Source of the DNA: Marinicella rhabdoformis
GTDB taxonomy: Bacteria; Pseudomonadota; Gammaproteobacteria; Xanthomonadales; Marinicellaceae
Assembly: GCF_009671245.1 (NCBI RefSeq)
Contig: NZ_VTFS01000001.1
Span: 186,372 to 250,371 of the forward strand
Reading direction: 5' to 3'
Length of the DNA stretch: 64,000 nt
Position 1 is the stretch's first letter. Each line of letters starts with the position of its first letter. The notes under the pieces are model-generated. The model was given only the letters and a program-made list of their open reading frames with translations. It had not been told where the DNA came from and did no database searches. The translations under genes were made by a program, and so were the position numbers. Shown one piece after another: positions 26,309 through 35,436 of this stretch.

Positions 26309-27124
26309 TTATAAAAAAGTACCGACCCTTTTCAAACCTTCAACAAAGGCCGATGGGCGCCAATGCATCCACACCATGCGTGCTTTACCAACGATATTTT
26401 GTTCGGGTATTAAGCCAAAAACCCGGCTGTCGGCACTGTAATCACGGTTATCACCCATACCAAAATAATGCCCTTGTGGCACCACCATTTCAGTGAACTG
26501 GAACGGGTGGCTAATGCCATTGGCGGTTAACATTTGGTGAGATTCACCGTCGATGGTTTCGGTTTTTTCTAGCAGGCCAGTTGGGCTGATGTCATCAAGA
26601 AAGCCTTGGTAAGCTTTGGTTTCAGTTTGGCTTAAAGCTTCACCATTGATGTAAACCATTTTGTCTCTGGCATCGTATTTCACATGATCTCCGGGCAAAG
26701 CCACGACGCGCTTGATGACGTCAATTGATGGGTCTTCAACTGAACGGAAAACGAACACATCGCCGCGTTTAGGCGAACCCGTTTCAATCAAAGTGTTATG
26801 AAATACCGGCATTTTCAAACCATACGAAAACTTATCGACCAAAATAAAGTCACCGGTGTATAAAGTCGGCATCATCGAAGAGGAAGGGATTCTGAATGGC
26901 TCGAATGCAAAACTTCTGAATGAAAACACCACCAACAACACGGGTAAATATGCCCCAACTTGGGCACTGACCCTGCCCCATTTATTCAATTTTTTTGTTC
27001 TTCTCTTTTGGAATTGATAAACACCCCAAGACAGCAATGTCACAAGAAATGCTAAAAATATCACTGCTTCGTAATCAAAATGTAATTGGGCAAAATGTAA
27101 TTGGCCAAAATCTACTTGTCCCAT
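26309..27124 (-). CDS. lepB: Signal peptidase I
   Basis: 271 residues. It cleaves signal peptides of exported proteins at the outer face of the inner membrane. Membrane segments are at about 19-36 and 56-70. Catalytic Ser83 is in IPSSSMMPTL, the general base Lys138 in DVIKRVVALPGD, and the box E motif is GDNRDYSADSR. The N-terminus has a short tandem repeat (FGQLHF, FAQLHF). AGAGG precedes the ATG. Unlike many gammaproteobacteria, lepA, rnc and era are not adjacent, so it stands alone here. Identity secure. Confidence 0.96.
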   Translation of the reverse strand: MGQVDFGQLHFAQLHFDYEAVIFLAFLVTLLSWGVYQFQKRRTKKLNKWGRVSAQVGAYLPVLLVVFSFRSFAFEPFRIPSSSMMPTLYTGDFILVDKFSYGLKMPVFHNTLIETGSPKRGDVFVFRSVEDPSIDVIKRVVALPGDHVKYDARDKMVYINGEALSQTETKAYQGFLDDISPTGLLEKTETIDGESHQMLTANGISHPFQFTEMVVPQGHYFGMGDNRDYSADSRVFGLIPEQNIVGKARMVWMHWRPSAFVEGLKRVGTFL

Positions 27125-27256
27125 GGTTTCCTCTCTTTTCAGTTTAATTAAAGAGGTAGAGCCTGAAACTTGACCATTGGTTCACCTAAGCAAGACCATT
27201 TGCTGATAAAGTGACTTTTGGCATAAATGTGATGCTCTTATTTATTGCATCAAACT

Positions 27257-27829
27257 TTAGCCTTCTTCAATATCAAAGTATTTCTCGAGTTGTTTGATTG
27301 CCACTTCATTTTCTAACAAATAAGCCAAATCCAATGCGTCCATGTCATCATCATTCATCTCATAAACATCTGCACCACGAGCGATTAAATGATCAACAAT
27401 GCCGGTGTGTTCATTGTACATTGCTGAAGCGGCCAAAATACTGTTATTATTCAAAAGCTTGGCATCCAAATCTGCACCCAGTTTTAACAATTTATCAATC
27501 ACTTGCGTGCTTTTGTTGTAACTGGCTGCACCAGACAAAGGTGTACCTAAGAAAATACCGTCCGCTTCATTAACAGCGGCACCACGTTTCACCAAAGCTT
27601 CAATGATTCTGACGTCTTCTACTCTAGTCGCTGCCCACATCAATACAGGACCGTTTGAATTCCCTGGTTTGAGTGCTTCTTCGGGAATGGCAGCCACATC
27701 TTCCAGTGTCGCCTTTTCCCAGTAGGCTTGTGTACTGAATTTTTTGTGTGGATTCATCAACCTCATCGCTCCCAATCCGACACCAATAATGACAATCAAC
27801 AACAATAATATAAGTTTCGGATTAACCAT
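27257..27829 (-). CDS. Membrane-anchored ankyrin-repeat protein
   Basis: 190 residues. Residues 5-22 are a membrane helix (signal anchor), then about 120 residues of ankyrin repeats (GPVLMWAATRVEDVRIIEAL, GTPLSGAASYNKSTQVIDKLLKLGADLD, DALDLAYLLENEVAIKQLEKYF). Probably a periplasmic protein-interaction module anchored in the inner membrane. Partner unknown. It lies 132 bases upstream of lepB on the same strand and may be transcribed separately. Confidence 0.85.
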   Translation of the reverse strand: MVNPKLILLLLIVIIGVGLGAMRLMNPHKKFSTQAYWEKATLEDVAAIPEEALKPGNSNGPVLMWAATRVEDVRIIEALVKRGAAVNEADGIFLGTPLSGAASYNKSTQVIDKLLKLGADLDAKLLNNNSILAASAMYNEHTGIVDHLIARGADVYEMNDDDMDALDLAYLLENEVAIKQLEKYFDIEEG

Positions 27830-28112
27830 GTGATTTTCAAGCGTGAAGAAGAGACATCAGCATAATAGCATGTGTGGTTTTATGCAAATGGTTGCATAGC
27901 AGTTACGCTGTGCTTTAAAAATTTTTCAACAATGGTTTTATTGTAGGTTGGCTCAGCCCACCAATGTAGCCAAAAGAAACCAAAATGGTGGGCGGAGCCC
28001 ACCCTTGTATGCTACCGCCCATGCTTTTGACTTGAATGCCTCAGTTTTTACATAAAAAAACATAAATCCCTATGCATTCCCACGCAGGAGCGTGGGGAAC
28101 GAGTTGAGGTGC
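27830..28112. repeat. Repeat-filled gap: inverted pair of palindromes and a second repeat type
   Basis: Family A members at 27943-27965 and 27987-28004 face each other and can fold into a long hairpin. CATTCCC ACGCAGGAGCGTGGG GAACGAG at 28074-28103 is another palindrome type. No gene is visible. Confidence 0.7.
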
Positions 28113-28649
28113 TCACCCACCCACCTGCCAAAAGACTTCATCTTGGTCATTCAGGGTTCGGGCCAAGACAAAGAGGTAATCTGACAGGCGGTTTAGGTAC
28201 TGTGTGGCTTCGGGTTCAATTTCGTATTCTTTAGCCGCTTTCCATGTTTTGCGTTCGGCACGGCGGCAGGTGGTTCTGGCCAAATGGCATTGGCTACCGG
28301 CGGGGTTGCCTGCGGGCAGGATGAATTGTTTCAATGGCGAGAGGTTTTCTTGCATTTCATCAATCCACTGTTCTAATTGAACGATATCTTCCTTTTTGAT
28401 CAAGTTGCCTTTGTATTGCGCGACTTGAGCACCTAAATCGAACAGTTTGTGTTGAATGATGGACAGTTGTTCGTCTATGGCTGAGTTGTTGCCCATGGTT
28501 GAATTTAAACTGCGCACCACACCGATGAAGGCATTGGTTTCATCGATGTCACCAATGGCGTCACACAAGGCGTCACTTTTGGCAATTCTGGTGGCGTTGG
28601 CTAATCCTGTTTTTCCGGCGTCGCCAGATCGAGTGTATATTCTTGTCAT
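28113..28649 (-). CDS. Cob(I)alamin adenosyltransferase, PduO type
   Basis: 178 residues. It transfers the adenosyl group of ATP to cob(I)alamin to make adenosylcobalamin. Family hallmarks are the N-terminal TRSGDAGKTGLANATRIAK ATP-binding segment, DIDETNAFIGVVRS, and the C-terminal CRRAERKTWKAAKE and LNRLSDYLFVLAR. AGGATA precedes the ATG. No other cobalamin genes are near; it is divergent from the glycine-cleavage operon. The length matches the family. Confidence 0.94.
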   Translation of the reverse strand: MTRIYTRSGDAGKTGLANATRIAKSDALCDAIGDIDETNAFIGVVRSLNSTMGNNSAIDEQLSIIQHKLFDLGAQVAQYKGNLIKKEDIVQLEQWIDEMQENLSPLKQFILPAGNPAGSQCHLARTTCRRAERKTWKAAKEYEIEPEATQYLNRLSDYLFVLARTLNDQDEVFWQVGG

Positions 28650-28862
28650 TATCCTATGTTTTTCCTTGCTTTGTACTTGAATAAAGTTGGGTTTAAATTT
28701 TGTCCTTAATTATAGTTTTTACTTGCTTTAAAACCAACAAGCCATTGACTCTTGAGCCGCTGTTAGAATTATTTAATAGTTTCATTAAACTTTGGTTGCA
28801 GTGACTTAAGGCTGTAATGTATAGTTCGCTCAATTTTTTTGCAATCATCAGGGCGGACAAAG

Positions 28863-29930
28863 ATGAAAAAAACCATATTGAATGATGCACACCGCAAAGC
28901 CGGTGCCAAGATGGTCGACTTTGGTGGATGGGACATGCCCATCAATTACGGTTCACAAATCGAAGAACACCATGCAGTTCGTCAAGATGCAGGCATGTTT
29001 GATGTCTCTCACATGACGGTTGTCGATGTGACTGGCGCACAAGCCACAGATTTCTTGTATAAATTGTTGGCCAATGATGTCACCAAGATGAACATCAACC
29101 AAGCCATGTACAGCACCATGTTGAATGAACAAGGTGGTGTGATTGATGACTTAATAGTTTACAAGCTGGCTGATGACAACTACCGCGTCGTAGTGAATGC
29201 CGGCACCCGTGACAAAGACATCGCGTGGTTTGAGAAGCAAATCACTGCTTTTGATGCCCAAATGGTTGAGCAACAACAAGCGGCAATGATCGCCGTTCAA
29301 GGCCCAAATGCCATCACCAAATTGCAACCTTTGATCGATGTCGATTTAACTGACACCAAACGTTTTTACGCTAACTATAACAATGAAACCTTTGTCGGTC
29401 GCACCGGATATACCGGTGAAGACGGTGTTGAGATCATCATTGCCCCTGAGAAAGCAGAAGCCTTGTGGGATCAGCTGATTGCTGCGGGTGTCAAACCTTG
29501 TGGCTTGGGCGCACGTGATACCTTGCGTTTAGAAGCAGGTATGCACTTATACGGTCAGGACATGGATGAGCACATCACACCATTAGAATGCGGCTTGGCT
29601 TGGACCATTCGCAAAGATGATGACAGTTTTATTGGAGCCAGCGCCTTGGCTGAGTTAAAATCGAAGGGTGTGGATAAAAAATTAGTCGGTCTGGTCTTAC
29701 AAGACCGTGGCATTTTACGCCATGACCAAACATTAAGTGACGAAGCAGGTAACGCCGGCATCATCACCAGCGGTGGTTTTTCACCATCCACAGAAAAAGC
29801 CATAGCCATGGCTGTAGTTGATAAAAGCATGACAGGTACTGTGAATGTTCAAATTCGCAAGAAGTCTTTGCCTTGTCAAATTGTCAAATTACCTTTTGTC
29901 AGAAATGGTAAATCATTAATAGAAGCCTAA
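28863..29930 (+). CDS. gcvT: Glycine cleavage system T protein (aminomethyltransferase)
   Basis: 355 residues from the ATG at 28863; the frame is open 24 bases further up but the family start MKKTILNDAHRKAGAKMVDF fits here. It transfers the aminomethyl methylene group to tetrahydrofolate. Motifs: DFGGWDMPINYG, FDVSHMTVVDVTG, the folate-binding region around RTGYTGEDGVEI, and GARDTLRLEAGMHLYGQDMD. It is the first gene of gcvT-gcvH-gcvPA. I looked in the upstream gap (28650-28862) for a glycine riboswitch and did not find its conserved core. Confidence 0.96.
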   Translation: MKKTILNDAHRKAGAKMVDFGGWDMPINYGSQIEEHHAVRQDAGMFDVSHMTVVDVTGAQATDFLYKLLANDVTKMNINQAMYSTMLNEQGGVIDDLIVYKLADDNYRVVVNAGTRDKDIAWFEKQITAFDAQMVEQQQAAMIAVQGPNAITKLQPLIDVDLTDTKRFYANYNNETFVGRTGYTGEDGVEIIIAPEKAEALWDQLIAAGVKPCGLGARDTLRLEAGMHLYGQDMDEHITPLECGLAWTIRKDDDSFIGASALAELKSKGVDKKLVGLVLQDRGILRHDQTLSDEAGNAGIITSGGFSPSTEKAIAMAVVDKSMTGTVNVQIRKKSLPCQIVKLPFVRNGKSLIEA

Positions 29931-29954
29931 TAGAGGCTTAACAGAGGATCAATC

Positions 29955-30347
29955 ATGAGTTACGTACCAGATAATTTGTTATACACAGCCAGCCACGAGT
30001 GGTTAGAAAAATTAGACAATGGCAATTACAAAATCGGCATCACCGAATTTGCTCAAAGCCAATTGGGCGACATCGTTTTTGTAGAATTGCCTGAAGTCGA
30101 CGAAAGCTATGCACAAGAAGACGAGTGTGGTGTTGTTGAATCTGTGAAAACAGCGTCTGACATCTACTGCCCTGTTGCAGGCACAGTAACCGCTGCCAAT
30201 GATTCATTAGAAGACACACCTGAGTTAATCAACGATTCTCCGTATGATGACGGTTGGATTTTTGAAGTGGAAGTAGCTGATGATGCCGATTTAGGCCACT
30301 TGATGTCAGCAGAAGATTACCGCAACTCTATCGCAGACGAAGATTAA
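29955..30347 (+). CDS. gcvH: Glycine cleavage system H protein
   Basis: 130 residues, the lipoyl carrier that shuttles the aminomethyl group between P, T and L proteins. The lipoylation site is Lys65 in VVESVKTASD. ASHEWLE at the start and YNDS/YDDGWIF-type ending are typical. GAGG lies six to seven bases before the ATG. It lies 24 bases after gcvT and 20 bases before gcvPA. Confidence 0.96.
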   Translation: MSYVPDNLLYTASHEWLEKLDNGNYKIGITEFAQSQLGDIVFVELPEVDESYAQEDECGVVESVKTASDIYCPVAGTVTAANDSLEDTPELINDSPYDDGWIFEVEVADDADLGHLMSAEDYRNSIADED

Positions 30348-30367
30348 AGCCAAAGGTTTAATAGAAC

Positions 30368-31717
30368 ATGCCATTCATTCCACATACTGAAGACGAAATC
30401 AAAGACATGCTCGACACCATTGGTGCCGACAGCATCAATCAACTGTTTGACGAGATTCCTGAAGAATTGAGGTCATCAAAATTGGATCAAATTCCAAACC
30501 GCATGAGCGAAATGGAAGTGACCAAGTTCGTTACGGCTTTGGCCAAACAAGACGGCACGCCGACCTGTTTTGCTGGTGCCGGTTCTTACGAGCATCACAT
30601 CCCCGCGGCTGTTTGGCAATTGACCACACGTGGTGAGTTCTACACCGCTTATACGCCTTATCAGCCCGAAGTTTCGCAAGGCACTTTGCAAGTAATCTAC
30701 GAATACCAAAGCATGATGGCGCATTTGACTGCGATGGAAGTCTCGAACGCTTCTTTGTATGACGGTGCATCGTCTTTGGCAGAAGCTGTTTTGATGGCCG
30801 TACGCGCCAACAGAAAGAGCAAGTCAAAAGTGATATTGGTACCTAAAACGGTTAACCCTGTTTACCGCCAGGTAGCACACAATATTGTACATAACCAAGA
30901 CATTAAATTGGTCGAAGTGAACTTTGATCCAAAGACAGGTTTAATTGACCAAGCTGATTTGGCACAATACGAAGGCCAAGACATCACGGCTGTTGTGGTT
31001 CCACAACCGAACTATTTTGGTTTGTATGAAGACGTACATGGTTTGACCAATTGGGCACATAAACAAAAAGCCATGGTCATAGCAGTCGTTAACCCGACTT
31101 CACTGGCCTTGTTGTCAGCCCCTGGAAACTGGGGCGAAAATGGCGCTGACATTTGTTGTGGCGAAGGACAACCGATGGGTGTTCCAATGTCTTCAGGCGG
31201 TCCTTACTATGGTTTCCTAACCTGTAAAGAAGCCTTGGTTCGTCAAATGCCTGGCCGTATTGTTGGTATCACAGAAGACTTAGAAGGCAAACGTGGCTTC
31301 GCCCTCACCTTCCAAGCCCGTGAACAACACATCAGACGCGCTAAAGCGACTTCAAACATCTGTACCAACCAAGGCTTGATGGTCACCGCTTCAACGATCT
31401 ACATGTCGTTGTTAGGTTCTGAAGGTTTGCGTAATGTTGCCAGCAACTGCATCAAGAACACCGACACATTGAAACAAAAGCTGAAAACTGCTGGTATTGA
31501 ATTGGCCTTTGATGGCGCGGGTTTCCATGAGTTTGTCATCAAGGTTAATGACGCTGAAAAAACCATTGAACAAATGGCCGCCAAAAACTATGTTGCTGGC
31601 GTGAATATTTCAGAGTCTTTCCCAGAACTGGGCCAAGTGATCCTGCTGTGCGTCACCGAAACCAAAACCGACGCAGATTTGGATGAGTTTGTAGCAGCCC
31701 TAAAAACCTGCATCTGA
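30368..31717 (+). CDS. gcvPA: Glycine dehydrogenase (decarboxylating) subunit 1
   Basis: 449 residues, the N-terminal half of the P protein in its split form: it starts MPFIPHTEDEIKDML and includes GAGSYEHHIPAAV, YTAYTPYQPEVSQGTLQVIYEYQ and GEGQPMGVPMSSGGPYYGF, all of subunit 1 type. The pyridoxal phosphate lysine is carried by subunit 2 (gcvPB), which should be a partner. It is not in this window: a terminator follows 20 bases after the stop, then an unrelated minus-strand gene. The subunit 2 gene must be elsewhere. Confidence 0.95.
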   Translation: MPFIPHTEDEIKDMLDTIGADSINQLFDEIPEELRSSKLDQIPNRMSEMEVTKFVTALAKQDGTPTCFAGAGSYEHHIPAAVWQLTTRGEFYTAYTPYQPEVSQGTLQVIYEYQSMMAHLTAMEVSNASLYDGASSLAEAVLMAVRANRKSKSKVILVPKTVNPVYRQVAHNIVHNQDIKLVEVNFDPKTGLIDQADLAQYEGQDITAVVVPQPNYFGLYEDVHGLTNWAHKQKAMVIAVVNPTSLALLSAPGNWGENGADICCGEGQPMGVPMSSGGPYYGFLTCKEALVRQMPGRIVGITEDLEGKRGFALTFQAREQHIRRAKATSNICTNQGLMVTASTIYMSLLGSEGLRNVASNCIKNTDTLKQKLKTAGIELAFDGAGFHEFVIKVNDAEKTIEQMAAKNYVAGVNISESFPELGQVILLCVTETKTDADLDEFVAALKTCI

Positions 31718-31736
31718 GTCACTGAAGTTTCAAATC

Positions 31737-31777
31737 AAAAAGCCCAAGCTGTTATAGTAAAACTGCTTGGGCTTTTT
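31737..31777 (+). terminator. Terminator closing the gcvT-gcvH-gcvPA operon
   Basis: Stem AAAAAGCCCAAGC (from 31737) pairs with GCTTGGGCTTTTT (31765-31777) around a 15-base loop. The A- and T-runs make it bidirectional, so it can also serve the convergent gene. Confidence 0.88.
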
Positions 31778-31779
31778 CA

Positions 31780-32442
31780 TCATTCTGTTAATTTTTTACC
31801 GTGCCATGGACAATAAACCCATGTTCCATTGACTTTTTTACCATCTACAGGACACATTTTCTTTTTTACCAACGAACTTAATGGCAAGTTCCATTCGTAT
31901 GTGTCACCAGAAAAAACCAATGAAAAACTACCTTTCTCAGTCGCTTGTGCTAACGATTGACCTTTGTTGCTTTTATTTTCAAAGGCAAAAAAGTGAAAGT
32001 TTGAACCCATTTCTCCTAACATCGCTTCAAACACAGGTTTCATTGATTGAAACAATATTTTCAAGTCTGGATCAAGTTCTGTATCAGCCAAAGGATAGTA
32101 AACAGTACCTTCTGAATCCTTCAAAGAAACACCGGTGCGAATTTTATCAGCTGGTTCATAGCTAACTGAACCAAAAGGGCTGATGACACCGTCAACGACA
32201 GCAACAACCATATACTTCTCAACCAAATCAGTCACGTCTTTGATGATTTCATCAGTCATAGTAGGATCACTCTCCCCAACTACTTCCCAGTATTCAGTGG
32301 GTAACCACCAAACCATTTTCATCGAATCATATGACTCGCTCATCTTTTGAGTTTCAGCCATAAAATCATTCAAATCAACAGATTTGAGATCGGCTTGAAC
32401 GGTTGAACTCAATACAAAACACATGATAACTTTCCAATGCAT
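31780..32442 (-). CDS. Exported protein of unknown function with C-terminal zinc-ribbon-like motif
   Basis: 220 residues from the ATG at 32442, six bases after AGGGA; a TTG at 32448 is in frame. Residues 1-17 are a signal peptide. Most of the protein matches nothing I know. The last 25 residues contain CPVDGKKVNGTWVYCPWHGK, two CPxxG knuckles spaced like a small zinc ribbon. That would be unusual in an exported protein, unless the Cys form a disulfide. Single gene, sharing the terminator of the gcv operon. Confidence 0.72.
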   Translation of the reverse strand: MHWKVIMCFVLSSTVQADLKSVDLNDFMAETQKMSESYDSMKMVWWLPTEYWEVVGESDPTMTDEIIKDVTDLVEKYMVVAVVDGVISPFGSVSYEPADKIRTGVSLKDSEGTVYYPLADTELDPDLKILFQSMKPVFEAMLGEMGSNFHFFAFENKSNKGQSLAQATEKGSFSLVFSGDTYEWNLPLSSLVKKKMCPVDGKKVNGTWVYCPWHGKKLTE

Positions 32443-32544
32443 ACTCAATCCCTAAAAAATAATGTTTCAGTATATCCTAAATTGCATTTTTTAATTCGTC
32501 GATTTGGATTTTTAATTGCCCTACCTTAATGCTAAAATATTAAG

Positions 32545-33060
32545 ATGATTAAAAACCTGCTCGACAAACTGTTCTTTGCATTCGGTGTGATTGTATTTTT
32601 ACAACTGCCCCACTTTATTGACCAATACACCCAGCGCATGGGTGGCTTTGCCGCTTCTCAAGCACAACAAATTTCAGAATACCAAGCGATAGCTGACCAA
32701 CATTTTGAAGGTAACTTAAATGCTTACATATCTCGCCTAAAAGAAAATACAGACCCAGTGATTGCAGCCTCTGCCAAGATGGTCACTGAAAACATTGAAG
32801 GTAACAAAAATATCAATAAAGACTTACAAGTCTATGAAAATGAACCACTTTGGTATCAACTCCCCTATTTCTTATCCCATGTGCGAGTTGATTTAGCACG
32901 AGGCACATTCAATAACTTCTCACCAGGCGTACCAATAAATCTGTGGGCTTGGGGCTATGGCATTCTGGGCGGTGTACTGTTCAGTTTACTGTTTCATGGC
33001 ATGGCTAAAACACCAAAGCTGGTTAAGAAGAAGTTGGTTAAGAAGAAAGCGATTAATTAG
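32545..33060 (+). CDS. DUF2937-like membrane protein
   Basis: 171 residues. An N-terminal membrane helix (about 7-22) is followed by QLPHFIDQYTQRMGGF, a soluble helical region with about 110 residues, and a C-terminal helix (about 134-152). The layout and the QLPxFxxxYxQRxGG segment fit DUF2937, a family of unknown function. The C-terminal tail repeats KLVKKK twice. Upstream TAAAAT near 32533 may be a -10 box very near the start. Confidence 0.75.
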   Translation: MIKNLLDKLFFAFGVIVFLQLPHFIDQYTQRMGGFAASQAQQISEYQAIADQHFEGNLNAYISRLKENTDPVIAASAKMVTENIEGNKNINKDLQVYENEPLWYQLPYFLSHVRVDLARGTFNNFSPGVPINLWAWGYGILGGVLFSLLFHGMAKTPKLVKKKLVKKKAIN

Positions 33061-33292
33061 GTTAATACATACTTGTAGGTATTTTTAATTAATCAAACAT
33101 ATGCATTCCCACCAACATTAGGGCCCTTAAGGCAGCAGGAACTTGAGGAACGAGGTAAAAATTAATTAGGTTTATTAATCATAGAAGCGTAGGGCGGGCT
33201 CCGCCCACCACATATTTTTTTGTGAGCAGAGCCCGCCCTAACTTTCTTCCCACCAAAGCACCTATTTTGGTGGGAAGAATCTTTAATCTGCT
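33061..33292. repeat. Repeat-filled gap with a long hairpin
   Basis: Family A copies at 33189-33213 and inverted at 33221-33242 flank a T-run and fold into one long imperfect hairpin. A decayed ATGCATTCCC...GGAACGAGG element covers about 33101-33156. No gene visible. Confidence 0.7.
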
Positions 33293-33793
33293 TTAGCCTA
33301 AGGCAGCCATGGCCGCATCGTAATCCGGCTCATTAACAACATCAGAAACCAACTCGGCATGAATCACTTTGCCGTCTTCGTCAATAACCAAGGTGGCACG
33401 GGCATACAAACCCGCCAAAGGGCCGTCGGTCATTTTGACGCCATAATTTTCAGCCAAAGCGTTGTATCTAAAATCTGACGCCGTAACCGCATTATCAACA
33501 CCTTCAGCACCACAAAAACGATTCAACGCGAAAGGCAGATCCATTGAACCAAACAACAAAACCACATCGTCTCTGCCAGACAGTTTTTGACTGAATGATT
33601 TTAACTGTAATGCACAAACGGCTGTATCCACACTGGGAAAAACATTGAAGACCACTTTCTTGCCTTTGTAATCAGAAAGGGATACTTCGCTGAGGTCTGT
33701 ATTGACCATTTTAAAATCAGGTGCGGTATCACCTACTTGCGGGAAGCTGCCTTGTGTATTTACTGGATTGCCTTTGAAGTTAATGTTTGCCAT
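33293..33793 (-). CDS. tpx: Thiol peroxidase
   Basis: 166-residue atypical 2-Cys peroxiredoxin that reduces peroxides with thioredoxin. Peroxidatic Cys60 is in FPSVDTAVC (most relatives have TPVC) and resolving Cys94 in DLPFALNRFCGAEG. The start MANINFKGNPVNTQG is typical. AGGAAC lies a few bases before the ATG. Stands alone. Confidence 0.96.
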   Translation of the reverse strand: MANINFKGNPVNTQGSFPQVGDTAPDFKMVNTDLSEVSLSDYKGKKVVFNVFPSVDTAVCALQLKSFSQKLSGRDDVVLLFGSMDLPFALNRFCGAEGVDNAVTASDFRYNALAENYGVKMTDGPLAGLYARATLVIDEDGKVIHAELVSDVVNEPDYDAAMAALG

Positions 33794-33979
33794 GCTGTTG
33801 TTCCTTATTCAAAAACAATCAGTTTAACCTTGCTTATCTTTGGCTTCAAGACTTTGATGAATTGACTCAAAGTAATGTAAGCCACCCTCACCTCAGTGCC
33901 GCTACTGTGTTAAAATCTGCTCCTTATTTAGATACCGTTGATAACACACCGCAAGCGGTTTAATTGACAAAGGACAGTT

Positions 33980-34435
33980 ATGAAATTATTGGTCAGAAAC
34001 ATTGCACGAACAGTTAAAGAAGAAGAGTTAAAGGCAGCATTTGAGAAATTCGGTACAGTCCAATCGTGTAGCATTGTAATCGACAAAGAAACTGGCATTT
34101 CCAAAGGCTTTGGTTTTGTCGAAATCCCTAATCCAGGCCACTGTAAAGCGGCAATGAAATCACTCAATGGTAAGGAGTTAGCTGGCTCTTTGTTGCGTGT
34201 TAAAAAAGCCGAATCTGCTGAAGACAGAGAAGCCAAAGAAAACAAAGCCATTGAGAAAAAAGAAGCCAAAGCCAAAGCCAAAGAAGAAGCTAAAAAAGCT
34301 GAAGAACAGCGTAAAGAAGAGCGACAAGAAGAGCGGTTGGAAGCTGAAGAATCTGCAGCAATAAAATCATTCACTTCAAAAACCAAATCTTATGGTAAAA
34401 ACAAAGGTGTTAATGACCATATTTGGAAAAAATAA
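33980..34435 (+). CDS. RRM-domain RNA-binding protein
   Basis: 151 residues. An N-terminal RRM (about 1-80) with RNP-2 KLLVRNI and RNP-1 KGFGFVEI is followed by a long, charged Lys/Glu/Ala helix (about 85-130). Bacterial RRM proteins bind RNA and are often cold-linked, but no partner is known here. AAAGGA lies before the ATG. srkA follows after nine bases, so the two may be one transcript. Confidence 0.9.
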   Translation: MKLLVRNIARTVKEEELKAAFEKFGTVQSCSIVIDKETGISKGFGFVEIPNPGHCKAAMKSLNGKELAGSLLRVKKAESAEDREAKENKAIEKKEAKAKAKEEAKKAEEQRKEERQEERLEAEESAAIKSFTSKTKSYGKNKGVNDHIWKK

Positions 34436-34444
34436 TACCCACCT

Positions 34445-35431
34445 ATGTCACCAAGTATGACTGCGACACACCCATTTGAATCTCTAAGCCCTGACTGTGT
34501 TATGTCAGCCATTGAACAATTGGGCTATGCTTGCAGTGGACACGTCATGGCGCTGGGCAGCTATGAAAACCGCGTATATCAAGTCGGGTTAATGGACCAA
34601 GACACACCGATCATCATTAAATTCTACCGCCCTGGTCGTTGGACTGAAGCGCAAATCCAAGAAGAGCATGACTTCAGTTTTGAAGCTGCTGATCATGACA
34701 TCCCAGTGGTCACACCGATTAAAAATGATACGGGCCAAAGTGTATTCAAACACCAAGGCTTTATGCTCGCTGTTTTTCCAAGAAAAGGCGGACACTCACC
34801 TGAGCTGGATTACCAGGACAACTTGTCGATTATGGGCAGGACTTTGGCTCGTTTGCATAACATCGGTGCCAGTAACACGTTTATACACAGACCACAGTTG
34901 AATGTTCAGACTTTTGGTCACGATATTGTGAATTATGTGGCTGAACACCACATCCCATTTGAGCACAAAAGCAGCTATCTGGGTGTTACCGAGCAGATAT
35001 TAGCTGTTGCTGAGCAACAATTGAACAACGCTCAAAACATCCGTGTACATGGCGATTTACATGTCGGCAATATTTTACTGCGAGATGATTTGGCACATTT
35101 GGTGGACTTCGATGATTCACGCATGGCACCCGCGATTCAAGACATTTGGATGCTGTTATCTGGAAATGCTGAAGAACAAGAAGTGCAATTACAAAAAATC
35201 ATTGCCGCTTACAACGAATTCAGAGACTTTCCACACCATGAATTGCACATGATTGAATCATTGCGCAGCCTGCGATTGATTCACCACACAGGGTGGATTG
35301 CCCGACGATGGGACGATCCTGCTTTCCCTGTCGCCTTCCCCTGGTTTGAAGACTTCAATTATTGGACCCACCATATCCAAGACTTACAAACACAATTGGA
35401 AGCGATCAATCAATCTGCCACCAGTTATTAA
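34445..35431 (+). CDS. srkA: Stress response serine/threonine kinase SrkA/YihE-like
   Basis: 328 residues of the RdoA/YihE (APH-like) kinase family. The N-lobe lysine is in PIIIKFYRPGRW. Catalytic loop HGDLHVGNIL (about residue 201) and the metal-binding DFDDSRM (about 217) are intact. In E. coli it counters stress-induced death downstream of Cpx and sits upstream of dsbA; here it follows an RRM protein instead. The length matches the family. Identity by family is secure, the orthology is likely. Confidence 0.9.
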   Translation: MSPSMTATHPFESLSPDCVMSAIEQLGYACSGHVMALGSYENRVYQVGLMDQDTPIIIKFYRPGRWTEAQIQEEHDFSFEAADHDIPVVTPIKNDTGQSVFKHQGFMLAVFPRKGGHSPELDYQDNLSIMGRTLARLHNIGASNTFIHRPQLNVQTFGHDIVNYVAEHHIPFEHKSSYLGVTEQILAVAEQQLNNAQNIRVHGDLHVGNILLRDDLAHLVDFDDSRMAPAIQDIWMLLSGNAEEQEVQLQKIIAAYNEFRDFPHHELHMIESLRSLRLIHHTGWIARRWDDPAFPVAFPWFEDFNYWTHHIQDLQTQLEAINQSATSY

Positions 35432-35436
35432 CAAGC

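Noticed and set aside
28650-28862. Possible glycine riboswitch before gcvT
   Set aside because: The conserved aptamer core could not be found in the 213-base gap.
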